The notes beneath the pieces were generated by a model, which saw only the letters and a list, made by a program, of their open reading frames with translations, did no database searches and was not told the origin of the DNA. The translations under genes were made by a program, and so were the position numbers. A stretch of DNA of 64,000 bases from Fidelibacterota bacterium. GTDB lineage: Bacteria > Fidelibacterota > Marinisomatia > SCGC-AAA003-L08 > TS1B11. Numbering within the stretch: the first letter of the stretch is position 1; each line of letters begins with the position of its first letter. The stretch is taken from positions 1 through 64,000 of the forward strand of contig SCKI01000010.1 of the NCBI GenBank assembly GCA_004124295.1. Direction: 5' to 3'. Below are positions 53,492 to 64,000 of the stretch, in pieces.

Positions 53492-53894
53492 CCAGCGCCA
53501 GCAGCCCTTCCAGACCGGGCCCCGACGCCTCTACGACGGCGATTTTCGAGAACAGCGATTCCTCCGCGTGCTGCCAGGGCCCCTGCGGTGGCGTCAGATG
53601 GTAGACCGCCAAGGGGAGTTCCAGAATCTCCAGCGTTTCCCGGAGTTGGCGGCCCGTCCCGGCCCAGAGTCCGGGCACCAGCAGGACACCGTCTCTGCGC
53701 TTCCGTTGACTCTTGACGGCCCGGCAAGCCCGCACCTCATCGTCGGTTTGCAGCAACTGAATTTTTACGTCCCGGCTGCTGCAGGCCTTGCGCAGCGCCA
53801 CCTGGAGCCGGGAGAGGGTCAGCCTTTCAGCGCTGCCCCGGCTGATATGCCCCAGCAGGTTGAGGTTGGGCCCCAGCAGCACCAGTACCTGCAC
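53457..53894 (-). CDS. AroQ-like (type II dehydroquinase fold) protein, probably inactive
   Basis: 145 residues if the GTG at 53894 is used; GGGAG lies 8 nt upstream, and the start follows the NUDIX stop by 2 bp. VLVLLGPNLNLLGHISRGSA matches the AroQ start (LvLNGPNLNLLG.REP..YG), LLQTDDEVRACRAVKSQR matches 'QSN.EG.li..i', and DGVLLVPGLWAGTGRQLRET matches 'g.iiNPgAyTHtS.alrDal'. However, the catalytic Arg and Tyr after NLLG, the Asn-Pro-Gly-Ala-Tyr-Thr-His segment and the final His (EVHLSN.) are replaced. Length and overall order agree with 3-dehydroquinate dehydratase, but it probably no longer has that activity. No other shikimate gene is near. Confidence 0.65.
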   Translation of the reverse strand: MQVLVLLGPNLNLLGHISRGSAERLTLSRLQVALRKACSSRDVKIQLLQTDDEVRACRAVKSQRKRRDGVLLVPGLWAGTGRQLRETLEILELPLAVYHLTPPQGPWQHAEESLFSKIAVVEASGPGLEGLLALVSRFLDQLPPG

Positions 53895-53896
53895 CC

Positions 53897-54391
53897 TCAG
53901 CGCTCCCGGGAAAGGAATATCTCGATGAGGGCCCGGTGGCACGGAAAGGCGACCGGGGGCAGATCGGCGAGCGGAAAATAGCGGGCCTCGGCCGCATCAT
54001 CTCCGGGCACGATCTGGCCCTTCAATTCTGCGGTGTGATAGGCCAGCACCAGCACGCCATCGGGACCGCTGGGATAAGGGCAGAAGTCCAGGAAGGTCAG
54101 TGCGCCGGCCTCCAGCCCGGTCTCCTCGTGCAGCTCCCGGCGGGCTGTCTGCTCCGGCACCTCGCCCCTTTCCATGAACCCCCCCGGCAGGCACCACTGG
54201 CCGACGGCCGGTTCGACGGCTCTCTTGACGAGCAGCAGCTGGTCACCCTGCACCCCGATGACGGTGGCGGCCGGGCTTGGGTTTTCATAATGGATGGTGC
54301 CGCAGCTGGGGCACACCCTGCGCTGCCTCCCCGCGACATGCCGGAGTTCGTTGGGCTGCCCACATTCTGAGCAGTATTCAAGATACCCCAT
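53897..54391 (-). CDS. NUDIX hydrolase with zinc ribbon
   Basis: 164 residues from the ATG at 54391 (MGYLEYCSECGQPNELRHVA). The N-terminal zinc ribbon has CSEC and CPSC. The NUDIX box is GGFMERGEVPEQTARRELHE followed by ETGL, complete for GX5EX7REUXEEXGU. NadC/NudC-like proteins combine a ribbon with a NUDIX fold, but the NudC substrate motif (SQPWPFPxS) is absent, so the substrate is unknown (a nucleotide sugar or dinucleotide is likely). Translation of the AroQ-like gene starts 2 bp after its stop. Divergent from a PfkB kinase gene. Confidence 0.9.
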   Translation of the reverse strand: MGYLEYCSECGQPNELRHVAGRQRRVCPSCGTIHYENPSPAATVIGVQGDQLLLVKRAVEPAVGQWCLPGGFMERGEVPEQTARRELHEETGLEAGALTFLDFCPYPSGPDGVLVLAYHTAELKGQIVPGDDAAEARYFPLADLPPVAFPCHRALIEIFLSRER

Positions 54392-54426
54392 GAACCAAAT
54401 TAGTCCCCGGCAAACTACAATCAAAC

Positions 54427-54456
54427 TTGCTTTTTTCCCGACAACCCGGCTAAACT
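54427..54456 (+). promoter_or_regulatory. Possible sigma-70-type promoter before the PfkB kinase
   Basis: TTGCTT at 54427-54432 and TAAACT at 54451-54456 are 18 bp apart. Transcription would begin near 54463, almost at the GTG start at 54465, implying a very short or absent leader. Inferred from the two hexamers only. Confidence 0.3.
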
Positions 54457-54464
54457 GGCCGGTC

Positions 54465-55373
54465 GTGATTCCGAAACCCATATTGGCAGTTGGATCCATT
54501 GCCCTGGATACCATTGAGACACCGGCCGGGCGGCGCGAAAATCTCCTGGGCGGTTCGGCCACTTTTTTTGCGGTGGCCACCAGCCTGTTTGCGCCGGTCC
54601 GCTTGGTGGGCTTGGTGGGCGACGATTTCCCCCAGGCAGGCTGGGACCTGTTCCGGGAGCGGTCGATAGATACCCGAGATGTCCAGACCCTGGCAGGGAG
54701 CACTTTCCGCTGGGGCGGCCGCTATCCGGCCGGCTTCAACGGCCGTGAGACCCTGTTCACCGAACTGGGCGTTTTTGAAGGCTTTCAGCCCCTGCTGAGC
54801 GCCACCAACCGCCGGACGGAAATCATCTATCTGGGCAATATCCAACCCAGCCTGCAGCTGGAGCTGGCCAAGCAGGTGGACGACGCGTCTCTCATCGTCA
54901 GCGACACCATGAACCTGTGGATCGATACAGCCCGGCAGGATCTCGATAAGGTACTGGCGGCCAGCGACATTTTCCTGATCAATGACGAAGAGGCGGAACA
55001 GTTGACGGGGAACCCGGACCTTGACGCGGCGGCGGCGATACTGCTGGCTGCCGGCCCCCGGGCAGTGATTATCAAAATGGGCTCCCGGGGTTCCATGCTG
55101 GCCCAGGGCCGGGAACGGACCCGCGTGCCGATCTTCCCCGGCGTGGAGGTTATCGATCCTACCGGCGCGGGTGACACGTTTGCCGGAGGGTTCCTGGGGC
55201 ATATTGCTGTCCACGGCAGGGACGATCTGGCCGCCGCCGTGGTGCAGGGGACGGCCGTGGCCTCATTTGCCGTAGAGGGTTTCGGCCTGGACGGTATCCG
55301 CAAGGCCACGCTGGAAAAAGTGGTCGTCCGGGCTGCCGCCATCGCCAAGGCCATGGCCGCGAGCTTAAATTAG
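54465..55373 (+). CDS. PfkB-family sugar/nucleoside kinase
   Basis: 302 residues from a GTG at 54465 (VIPKPILAVGSIALDTIETP). An ATG at 54390 is possible but adds non-homologous residues and would overlap the divergent NUDIX start. GSIALDTIETPAGRRENLLG and GSATFFAVATSLFAPVRLVG are the PfkB N-terminal substrate part; VIDPTGAGDTFAGGFLGHIA is PfkB signature 2 with the anion hole and catalytic Asp. It phosphorylates a sugar or nucleoside; several lineages carry this 'sugar kinase' near cell-envelope genes. Substrate not determinable here. Confidence 0.93.
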   Translation: MIPKPILAVGSIALDTIETPAGRRENLLGGSATFFAVATSLFAPVRLVGLVGDDFPQAGWDLFRERSIDTRDVQTLAGSTFRWGGRYPAGFNGRETLFTELGVFEGFQPLLSATNRRTEIIYLGNIQPSLQLELAKQVDDASLIVSDTMNLWIDTARQDLDKVLAASDIFLINDEEAEQLTGNPDLDAAAAILLAAGPRAVIIKMGSRGSMLAQGRERTRVPIFPGVEVIDPTGAGDTFAGGFLGHIAVHGRDDLAAAVVQGTAVASFAVEGFGLDGIRKATLEKVVVRAAAIAKAMAASLN

Positions 55374-55442
55374 ACCTCCCCGGGCACCGCCGGGCGGCAG
55401 CCGGTGGCCGCTGCTGCGCTACAGGCCCGGACCTGACCTAGC

Positions 55443-56534
55443 ATGAGGAAATTTATCATGAGACACAGACTGACCCTCCCCGCGTTGCTGGTTCTGCTTC
55501 TGCTGGGGCAGGCCTGCGAGAGCAAGGAGTTCATGTCGGCCAAAAGGTGGGTGCAGGATGGCGATCTGGAACAGGCCGAGGAATATTTCGTGCTGGCCCT
55601 TGAGGCCGAGCCGGAGAATGCCGAAATCCTCTTCCTGCTGGCCCGGGATGTCTACGCCCCGCAGGAGCGCTGGGCAGAAATGGTAGAGACCCTGGATAAA
55701 GCCCTGAGCATAAACCCGGAGCATGAGATTCAGGGCGGCACCATCGAGGCTTGGGACATGATGATCAGGCAGAATATGTGGACCGATGTCTATCGCAGGG
55801 GAGCTGATCTGTACAACGAAATCCTCGAAGAAATCGGCACCGCCGGCCCCAACGAGGAGCAGATAGTCGGCTTGCGGCGGGTGATCGAACATTTCCTTAC
55901 GGCCCTCGAAATTCTTCCCAGCGAGTCAGCCACATATCAGCCGCTGATATTTACTTATCGCCAGCTGGGCGATAAGCAGGGGGAAGCAAAGGCTATTGCA
56001 GATGCCCTGGAGCGAAATCCGGAGCACGGTGTGATATTGATGATGGCTGGCCAGAACGCCTTCACAGATAAGCGGCCCAGGGAATCTCTCCGCTACCTGG
56101 AGCGGGCCAGCAAGGTTATGCCTGAAAACCTCGAATTGCTGCAATTCATGACCGGCATCTACATGGAGCTGGACAGCGCCGAAGGCGCCCTGGCGACACT
56201 GGAGCGGGCCCGGCGGAATTCCCCGCAGAGCGCCGACGTATTTTTCAACATTGGCGCGATCTACACGAATGTGGCCAACGACGCGCTGACCCGTGGCCAG
56301 GATAATTACCGGGCAGCCATCCAGGAGTCGCCTCCCCTGCAGGCCAATGTAAAAAAGGCCCTGCAATATTTTGAGGATGCGCAGGAAGCTTATTTGGAAG
56401 CGCTCTATTTCATGGACAATGTTCTCGCCCTGACTCCCGATGACGAGGCGGCTGATGAGGCCATCCGGGAAATTCGGGATCGCAAGCGGCGCCTGGATGC
56501 CCTGCGAATGGCCGTGGAAGGCCTGCTGGAGTAG
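55443..56534 (+). CDS. TPR-repeat lipoprotein
   Basis: 363 residues. Signal LLVLLLLGQAC with lipidated Cys25, then about six TPR units: WVQDGDLEQAEEYFVLALEA, LARDVYAPQERWAEMVETLD, HFLTALEILPSESATYQPLI, YRQLGDKQGEAKAIADALER, SLRYLERASKVMPENLELLQ and GIYMELDSAEGALATLERAR. Probably an envelope scaffold. The following exported-protein gene overlaps its 3' end, which suggests joint function. Confidence 0.9.
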   Translation: MRKFIMRHRLTLPALLVLLLLGQACESKEFMSAKRWVQDGDLEQAEEYFVLALEAEPENAEILFLLARDVYAPQERWAEMVETLDKALSINPEHEIQGGTIEAWDMMIRQNMWTDVYRRGADLYNEILEEIGTAGPNEEQIVGLRRVIEHFLTALEILPSESATYQPLIFTYRQLGDKQGEAKAIADALERNPEHGVILMMAGQNAFTDKRPRESLRYLERASKVMPENLELLQFMTGIYMELDSAEGALATLERARRNSPQSADVFFNIGAIYTNVANDALTRGQDNYRAAIQESPPLQANVKKALQYFEDAQEAYLEALYFMDNVLALTPDDEAADEAIREIRDRKRRLDALRMAVEGLLE

Positions 56535-57150
56535 CTCCATTACCAGACCCGGCATTCCGTTTCCTCTGGCCGTCACCTTGACGGCCGGACTATTTTTGGG
56601 CCTGCTGGCCAGTCCCGGCTTGTATGCCATTTATGGCAAGGGGGCCAAACCGGCCAGCACCAACGCTCCCGGCGAGACCGCCTGCCAGGATGCCAAATGC
56701 CACACCCAAAACCCGCTGAACAGCGGCGGCGGGACCCTCGCTCTGGCAGGCGTTCCGGCGGCTTATGAAACCGGAATGACCTACCCCCTGACCATCTCTC
56801 TGGCCCAGGAGGGCCAGAAGCGCTGGGGGTTCCAGATTACCGCCCTGGACAGCAACAATCTCGCCGCCGGCATCTTCAGCCTCTCCGATGAGGAGCGCAC
56901 CCAGCTGCGGCACGAGATAATGCCTGATGGCAACCAGCGGCTGTACGTGGAACACACCCTGGCCGGGTCGCATATGGGCCGCAAGGACGGTCCCGTGACA
57001 TGGCAAATCGAATGGCAGGCCACGGGCGATCTGCACGGTCCGGTCTATTTCTACCTGGCGGCGAACGCGGCCAACTTCAACAAGAAGCCCTGGGGCGACT
57101 TTATTTACACCCGCACCGATACCGCCGGACCCCCTTCCGGCGATCGGTGA
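56497..57150 (+). CDS. Exported Reeler-like (choice-of-anchor-V) protein
   Basis: About 217 residues from ATG 56497; no ATG or GTG exists between the stop of the TPR gene (56534) and the signal helix (VTLTAGLFLGLLASPGLYAI), so the gene must overlap the TPR gene or use a rare start such as ATT at 56550-56560. APGETACQDAKCHTQ provides a CxxxxCH pair resembling a haem-c-like or metal site. GGTLALAGVPAAYETGMTYP, LTISLAQEGQKRWGFQITAL and YFYLAANAANFNKKPWGDFI match the Reeler-like 'choice-of-anchor-V' domain found in many environmental bacteria. Secreted or envelope-bound; role unknown. Confidence 0.75.
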   Translation: MPCEWPWKACWSSSITRPGIPFPLAVTLTAGLFLGLLASPGLYAIYGKGAKPASTNAPGETACQDAKCHTQNPLNSGGGTLALAGVPAAYETGMTYPLTISLAQEGQKRWGFQITALDSNNLAAGIFSLSDEERTQLRHEIMPDGNQRLYVEHTLAGSHMGRKDGPVTWQIEWQATGDLHGPVYFYLAANAANFNKKPWGDFIYTRTDTAGPPSGDR

Positions 57151-57188
57151 TACGCCGCCTCGTCTCCGCCAACGCCGGCTGAGATCCG

Positions 57189-58070
57189 ATGAATTCCAAG
57201 CCCCGCCCGGCAGTGCAATGGCTGGCTTTCGCCATTCTGTCGCTGGCCTGGGGCAGTTCGTTCCTGTTCATCAAGATCGGGGTCAGCCATGTGGGCCCGT
57301 TGACCCTGGTGGCCGGACGGATGCTGATCGGCTGGCTGGCCGTATCGCTGCTGCTGTGGTGGCAGGGTACCGGTCTGCCCCGACGCCGCCAGGAATGGGG
57401 CCACCTGCTGTTTCTGGGGGTGCTGAACACCGCCCTGCCCATCTACCTTATATCCTGGGGCGAGCAGACCATTGACAGCGGCGTAGCGGCCATACTCAAC
57501 AGCACGGTCCCTATCTGGACCATATTGATGGCCCATTGGCTGCTCCACGATGAAAAGCTGCGCCCGGGCCGGATTGCGGGGGTGGCGACCGGCTTCGCCG
57601 GTGTGCTGGTGCTGGTCGGCTGGCCCCTGCAGATCGCCGGCAACGCCATGTTGGCCGGCCAACTGGCAGTGGTTGCCGCGGCCTTCTGTTATGCCCTGGG
57701 GGCGGTGTACACCCGGCAGTTTTTGTCCAAAGTCCCGATCCTGCGCATCACCTGGGTCACGCTGCTCTCGGCCGCGGCCGTATCGGGGAGCCTGGCGCTG
57801 ATTGTGGAGCGGCCCTCGCTGGGCAGCCTGCACCCGGCAAGCCTGATGTCGATGGCCTGGCTGGGTCTGGTGGGCACCGCCCTGGCCTACCAGCTCTACT
57901 ACCGCCTCCTGGGCTGGTGGGGCGCCGCACGGGCCACATCGGTTACCTACATGTTGCCGGTGGTGGGACTGCTGCTGGGAGTGATATTTCTGTCCGAGAC
58001 GGTCACGCTGCAGATACTGGCCGGGGCAGCCCTGATCGGGGGCGGCGTGCTGCAGACCAACCGGGGCTAG
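57189..58070 (+). CDS. EamA/DMT-superfamily transporter
   Basis: 293 residues with ten membrane helices: AFAILSLAWGSSFLFIKIGV, LTLVAGRMLIGWLAVSLLLW, LGVLNTALPIYLISWGEQTI, AGVATGFAGVLVLVGWPLQI and, in the second repeat, LVGTALAYQLYYRLLGWWGA, YMLPVVGLLLGVIFLSETVT. Typical exporter of amino acids or metabolites. Its last ~9 codons and stop region (from 58044) are repeated at 59348 as part of a tandem duplication. Confidence 0.92.
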   Translation: MNSKPRPAVQWLAFAILSLAWGSSFLFIKIGVSHVGPLTLVAGRMLIGWLAVSLLLWWQGTGLPRRRQEWGHLLFLGVLNTALPIYLISWGEQTIDSGVAAILNSTVPIWTILMAHWLLHDEKLRPGRIAGVATGFAGVLVLVGWPLQIAGNAMLAGQLAVVAAAFCYALGAVYTRQFLSKVPILRITWVTLLSAAAVSGSLALIVERPSLGSLHPASLMSMAWLGLVGTALAYQLYYRLLGWWGAARATSVTYMLPVVGLLLGVIFLSETVTLQILAGAALIGGGVLQTNRG

Positions 58071-58187
58071 GGCTGGCACAGCAGTGCGGCAACCGGGGAG
58101 AAACTTGCACATAAAGCAATATTGACCTAGATTACCATATATTGCCGGTTGTTTTTTTCCAGGCGCCAAGTCCGAGGAGGCGTCAGT

Positions 58188-59258
58188 TTGGGAGGCTATA
58201 TTTTGGCAACTCTGTTGGCCCCTCCTTATTTTCACACGCCTTTCCGGTTCACCGGGAATGCTCAGGAATACTTTCGCATCTGGATCGTCAATACTTTGCT
58301 GACGATCTTGACCCTGGGCATCTACTCGGCCTGGGCCAAGGTTCGGAAAAAGCGCTACTTTTACGGCAATACACTTCTGAATGATGAGCCGTTTGACTAT
58401 CTGGCCGACCCGGTCAAAATCCTTAAAGGCCGCCTGCTGGTACTGGCCATCTTCGCCCTTATTGTGCTTATTATCACTTTCTATAATATCAATATCATCA
58501 ATGCCTACTTCTTTTTCTGGCCTTTTATCATCCCCGCGTCTGCAGTCTATGCATGGCTGTTTGTTATGGCAATGCGGTTCAGGTTGCGCAATAGCGCCTA
58601 CCGCAATATTCGCTTCAACTTTCGTGGCACACAAATCCAAGCGGCCTGGGTTATCATCAAATCCGGCCTGGTAATACTCATTACATTAGGCATCGGGTAT
58701 CCCTACTACGCCTATAAGCGTCGACAGTTTGTCGTTTCTAAGACCACTTATGGTACAACACCGTTCACTTTTACTGCCACGGCAGGGGACTTTTTTTTTA
58801 TCTACTTCATCACCGGCCTGCTTCTGTTTGTTGGTCCTAGCCTCCTTCTCGTGGTTGTTCTCACGGTTGGCGCGGTTGAATCCGTGCTGATCTTAATTTT
58901 TATGCCCGTGCTGATGACAGTTTATCTAGGTGCCCTCTCCCTGGCGGCATTTGCTTACCGGAGTACATCCATCGCGAACCTGGTTTACTCAAACTGCGCC
59001 ACGGAGCGGTTTCGTCTCAAAAGCGATCTGGAATTTGGCTCCATGTTCAAACTTTATTGGACGAATGCCATCGTCATTATCCTCTCTCTGGGGCTCATGA
59101 TCCCCTGGGCAGCCATACGCATGGCACGCTATCGGGTGGAACACATCACACTGCTCCATCACGGCGATCTGGACGACTTTATTGCCGGCGAGCAGGAACG
59201 GACCAGTGCCGCCGGTGAAGAGATTGCCGAGTTCTTCGATTTCGATATCGGCTTATGA
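58188..59258 (+). CDS. DUF898 (YjgN-like) membrane protein, copy 1
   Basis: About 356 residues. The frame is open from 58149, but the TTG at 58188 lies 7 nt after AGGAGG and is the best start. Signature FRFTGNAQEYFRIWIVNTLL, TILTLGIYSAWAKVRKKRYF, followed by YLADPVKILKGRLL and two more internal repeats (RNIRFNFRGTQIQ-like, ITLGIGYPYYAYKRR, LGLMIPWAAIRMARYRVEH). Six to seven membrane helices. DUF898 proteins often accompany M48 peptidases, as here; a role in membrane quality control is suspected but not shown. The stop overlaps the start of the peptidase remnant. Confidence 0.9.
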   Translation: MGGYILATLLAPPYFHTPFRFTGNAQEYFRIWIVNTLLTILTLGIYSAWAKVRKKRYFYGNTLLNDEPFDYLADPVKILKGRLLVLAIFALIVLIITFYNINIINAYFFFWPFIIPASAVYAWLFVMAMRFRLRNSAYRNIRFNFRGTQIQAAWVIIKSGLVILITLGIGYPYYAYKRRQFVVSKTTYGTTPFTFTATAGDFFFIYFITGLLLFVGPSLLLVVVLTVGAVESVLILIFMPVLMTVYLGALSLAAFAYRSTSIANLVYSNCATERFRLKSDLEFGSMFKLYWTNAIVIILSLGLMIPWAAIRMARYRVEHITLLHHGDLDDFIAGEQERTSAAGEEIAEFFDFDIGL

Positions 59259-59374
59259 TCCGCTTCAAGGCCTACTATTTCGACGGCAAGTCTCCCCGCA
59301 AATGGGCGGTGGAGGTAGCGTTCTCCCCGCCGGGCACACTCCGAATCGGCGTGCTGCAGACCAACCGGGGCTAG
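59255..59374 (+). pseudogene. Chimeric remnant: M48-peptidase start fused to EamA end
   Basis: The 39-codon frame reads MIRFKAYYFDGKSPRKWAVE, VAFSPPGTLRI and then GVLQTNRG-stop. The first 31 codons match the start of the complete peptidase gene at 60543 (MIRFEASYYDGKSSRKKAVE). The last 8 plus the stop are identical to the C-terminus of the EamA transporter at 58044-58070. It is the junction scar of the duplication, and its ATG still overlaps the DUF898 stop as in the intact copy. Confidence 0.88.
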
Positions 59375-59502
59375 GGCTTCCATAGCATGACGGCAACCGG
59401 GAACGGGCTTGTGTTTCGGGCTTTGTTGATATAGATTTCCGTACTGCCGGTCGCACTGTCGATGCGCCCGATCCGAAGGGGCGCCTGATAGGGAGTCTCT
59501 AG

Positions 59503-60542
59503 ATGGATTTGGCGAATGAATCTGTGGTGCATGAATCGGCCCCGCCTGATTCACCCATTCAGTTCCAGTTCACCGGTAATAGCCATGAATATTTTCGCAT
59601 CTGGATCGTCAATACTTTGCTGACGATCTTGACCCTGGGCATCTACTCGGCCTGGGCCAAGGTGCGGAAACAGCGCTACTTTTACAGCAATACGCTCCTA
59701 CAGGATGAGCCGTTTGATTACCTGGCCGATCCGGTTAAGATTCTCAAAGGCCGGCTGCTGGTGCTGGTCATTTTCGCCGTTTACGCATTTATTGCCGCCG
59801 CCAATCCCATTCTTGGAATTCTTTTGACCCTGCTCGCCCTGGCGTTCTTTCCATGGCTCATGGTGATGTCATTGCGGTTCAAATTGCGAAATAGCGCCTA
59901 CCGCAATATTCGCTTCAACTTTCGGGGCACCCCGTCCCAGGCGGCGGGAGTGTTAATCAAAGCCGGTCTGGTAACACTTATCACCTTGGGAATCGGGTAT
60001 CCCTACTTCGCCTATAAGCGCCGGGATTGGGTCGTTTCCAACAGCAGTTACGGTACGACCCCGTTCACTTTTTCCGCCACGGCCGGGAACTTTTTTGGTA
60101 TCTACATCATCACCGGGCTTCTCCTGACCGTTGGCATTTTTTTCGCTATCACAGTCGGCTTTCTCTTCGCTTTCATGGGCGGGATAGTAGCAACCGTGCT
60201 AATGCCGGTTTATGTAGGCGCCCTCTACCTGGCGGCATTTGCTTACTTCTATACAGCCATCACGAATCTGGTTTACTCAAATTGCGCCACCGAAAGGTTT
60301 AAGCTCAACAGCAATCTGAAAACCGGTGCTATGATGGGGCTGTACATTACTAATGCTATTGGAATCGTCGTCTCTTTGGGGCTTCTGATCCCCTGGGCAG
60401 CTATCCGCATGGCCAGGTACAGGATTGAACACCTGGCATTGCTCAGCGATGGGGATCTGGAAAGCTTTATTGCCGGTGAGCAGGAACAGGTCAGCGCCGC
60501 CGGTGAAGAGATCGCCGAATTCTTCGATATCGATGTGGGCCT

Positions 60543-60546
<4 letters not shown>
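59503..60546 (+). CDS. DUF898 (YjgN-like) membrane protein, copy 2
   Basis: 347 residues, ATG 59503. Same architecture as copy 1: FQFTGNSHEYFRIWIVNTLL, TILTLGIYSAWAKVRKQRYF, GTPSQAAGVLIKAGLVTLIT and LGLLIPWAAIRMARYRIEHL, with the same C-terminal FIAGEQEQVSAAGEEIAEFF. The N-terminal third is nearly identical in DNA to copy 1 (around 59600-59665 against 58284-58349), while the middle (59760-60230) has diverged strongly, a pattern expected from gene conversion or different constraint. It overlaps the complete M48 gene by 4 bp. Confidence 0.92.
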
Positions 60547-63278
<2,732 letters not shown>

Positions 63279-63319
63279 CAGGCTGGGGATAACCGGAGAT
63301 AAAACATTAAATTTTAGCA

Positions 63320-63736
63320 ATGGGGTACTACATCAGTTCTAGAGCCAATGTTTTTATTGCAATATTTTGGGGAATCATTATTGCGTTCTTGATCTGGAAA
63401 TCAGACTTTACCCAAAAAAGAGTGGCTCCAGTTAATTATTGGGGGTTACAGGTCAAGGAGTTGGAGCTTCGCCTGAGAAATGATAGGTCGTCTCTAAGAA
63501 GTGCTCAACAACAGTTAGAAAAATTCGCTCCCGATTCAATACGAGCGGCGAAAATTGACTCACTCGTTTTGCAGGGAATAGAAAGAGAAGAGGCGATCAA
63601 ATTCACATCCACCTGGCTCTCTTTTATGAAGATGGTCGATTCTTCCAGCAGAGCCCAGCTCAGAGAAGATTCAGTTGCACTTCAAAATGCTAAACGGAAT
63701 TTACTAAAGTATCAGAAGGAGATTTCAATTCCATAA
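63320..63736 (+). CDS. Membrane-anchored coiled-coil protein, unknown
   Basis: 138 residues. One N-terminal membrane helix (NVFIAIFWGIIIAFLIWKSD), then a charged helical region (KELELRLRNDRSSLRSAQQQ, LREDSVALQNAKRNLLKYQK). The gene is noticeably AT-rich compared with eno and ftsB. Its layout resembles FtsB/FtsL-like proteins, but no diagnostic residues were found. It follows ftsB by 41 bp on the same strand and may be cotranscribed. Confidence 0.65.
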   Translation: MGYYISSRANVFIAIFWGIIIAFLIWKSDFTQKRVAPVNYWGLQVKELELRLRNDRSSLRSAQQQLEKFAPDSIRAAKIDSLVLQGIEREEAIKFTSTWLSFMKMVDSSSRAQLREDSVALQNAKRNLLKYQKEISIP

Positions 63737-64000
63737 GATTTTTCAGAGATCGGATTTCTCGGCCCTGGAGACCCTAATTAATGGAGTCTGAGCAGTCGTC
63801 CGACGGCTTGAGACTCCGACAGGTCGTCGGCAGCCGAAGCTAGGGATCATCCCCGTGCGACACGCCACATGGAGGTTGCACTCCTGACCTGCCCCGCATA
63901 AGTTCCCCGCGTGAGCGTTGCAATCCATCTCGAAGGGCCTCATTATATGCCACTTAGGGTTACGGGCGCCTGCCGGCGGAGCGGTTTGCTCCGGCTTCTG
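63737..64000. other. Window end, no gene seen
   Basis: 264 bp. Contains a hairpin-forming stretch near the end (GGAGC-GGTTT-GCTCC at 63979-63993 within GC-rich flanks) but no supported gene. Confidence 0.35.

Noticed and set aside
57105-58640. A 511-codon minus-strand frame opposite EamA and DUF898
   Set aside because: Gln/Gly/His-rich antisense of membrane-protein codons, crossing two real genes.

Overview
This 64 kb window is a GC-rich bacterial chromosome segment. Two exported proteins (17248-20951 and 32923-39597) end in an 'NxPNPFN...' FlgD-like/type-IX-style C-terminal sorting domain. There are many lipobox lipoproteins, few strong Shine-Dalgarno sites and a HmuY-like lipoprotein. Together these suggest the Fibrobacterota-Chlorobiota-Bacteroidota side of the tree, for example a Marinimicrobia-, Calditrichota- or KSB1-like lineage. 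That placement is an inference from protein style, not from a marker-gene tree. Several genes carry single-base frameshifts, so draft-assembly error has to be kept in mind alongside real decay.

Layout. 1-2.05 kb: the edge of an exported WD40 protein, then a broken ankyrin/rhodanese gene and a frameshifted small gene. 2.1-5.7 kb: an accessory island with three truncated or degenerate tRNA genes (Leu-TAA, initiator Met-CAT, Lys-TTT), a small PD-(D/E)XK-like protein, and a three-gene minus-strand block that includes a tyrosine-recombinase-like protein lacking catalytic residues. 6.2-17 kb: a REC-GGDEF-REC protein with lost phospho-acceptors, a frameshifted HEAT-repeat membrane protein, PEP carboxylase, a RhlE-type RNA helicase, a nitronate monooxygenase-like enzyme and an HWE/HisKA_2 kinase with its response regulator. 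17-24 kb: a sortilin-like BNR propeller protein with sorting tail, small secreted or unknown proteins and a DUF72 protein. 23.9-31.5 kb: aconitase, a toxin-antitoxin cluster (HigA with wrecked HigB, two RelE/ParE-type pairs, two AT-rich orphan genes), S-adenosylhomocysteinase and an L-2-hydroxyglutarate oxidase-like flavoenzyme.

31.7-40.7 kb is dominated by cell-surface proteins. A minus-strand run encodes an outer-membrane-like protein with an extreme Asp/Glu/Tyr tract, then a ~2,224-residue repeat protein with sorting tail, then a TPR lipoprotein. A convergent lipoprotein with an acidic Trp-containing tail faces them. I consider this the best candidate for an undescribed functional unit. 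41-50 kb: citrate synthase, a YtcJ amidohydrolase-recO-esterase-rhomboid operon, RNase HI with a membrane protein, and a HmuY-like lipoprotein. 50-63.7 kb: a TerB/DnaJ protein, a sodium:solute symporter with an EamA exporter, a NUDIX/AroQ-like pair in which the AroQ-like member seems catalytically dead, a PfkB kinase, a TPR lipoprotein, a Reeler-like (choice-of-anchor-V) exported protein, a second EamA transporter, a tandemly duplicated DUF898 block ending in an M48 peptidase, then enolase, FtsB/DivIC and a small membrane coiled-coil protein.

Central carbon metabolism is well represented (PEP carboxylase, aconitase, citrate synthase, enolase), but these genes are scattered singly rather than clustered. 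Accessory signal is concentrated at 1.3-5.7 kb, 26.3-28.8 kb, 31.7-40.7 kb and 58.0-60.6 kb.
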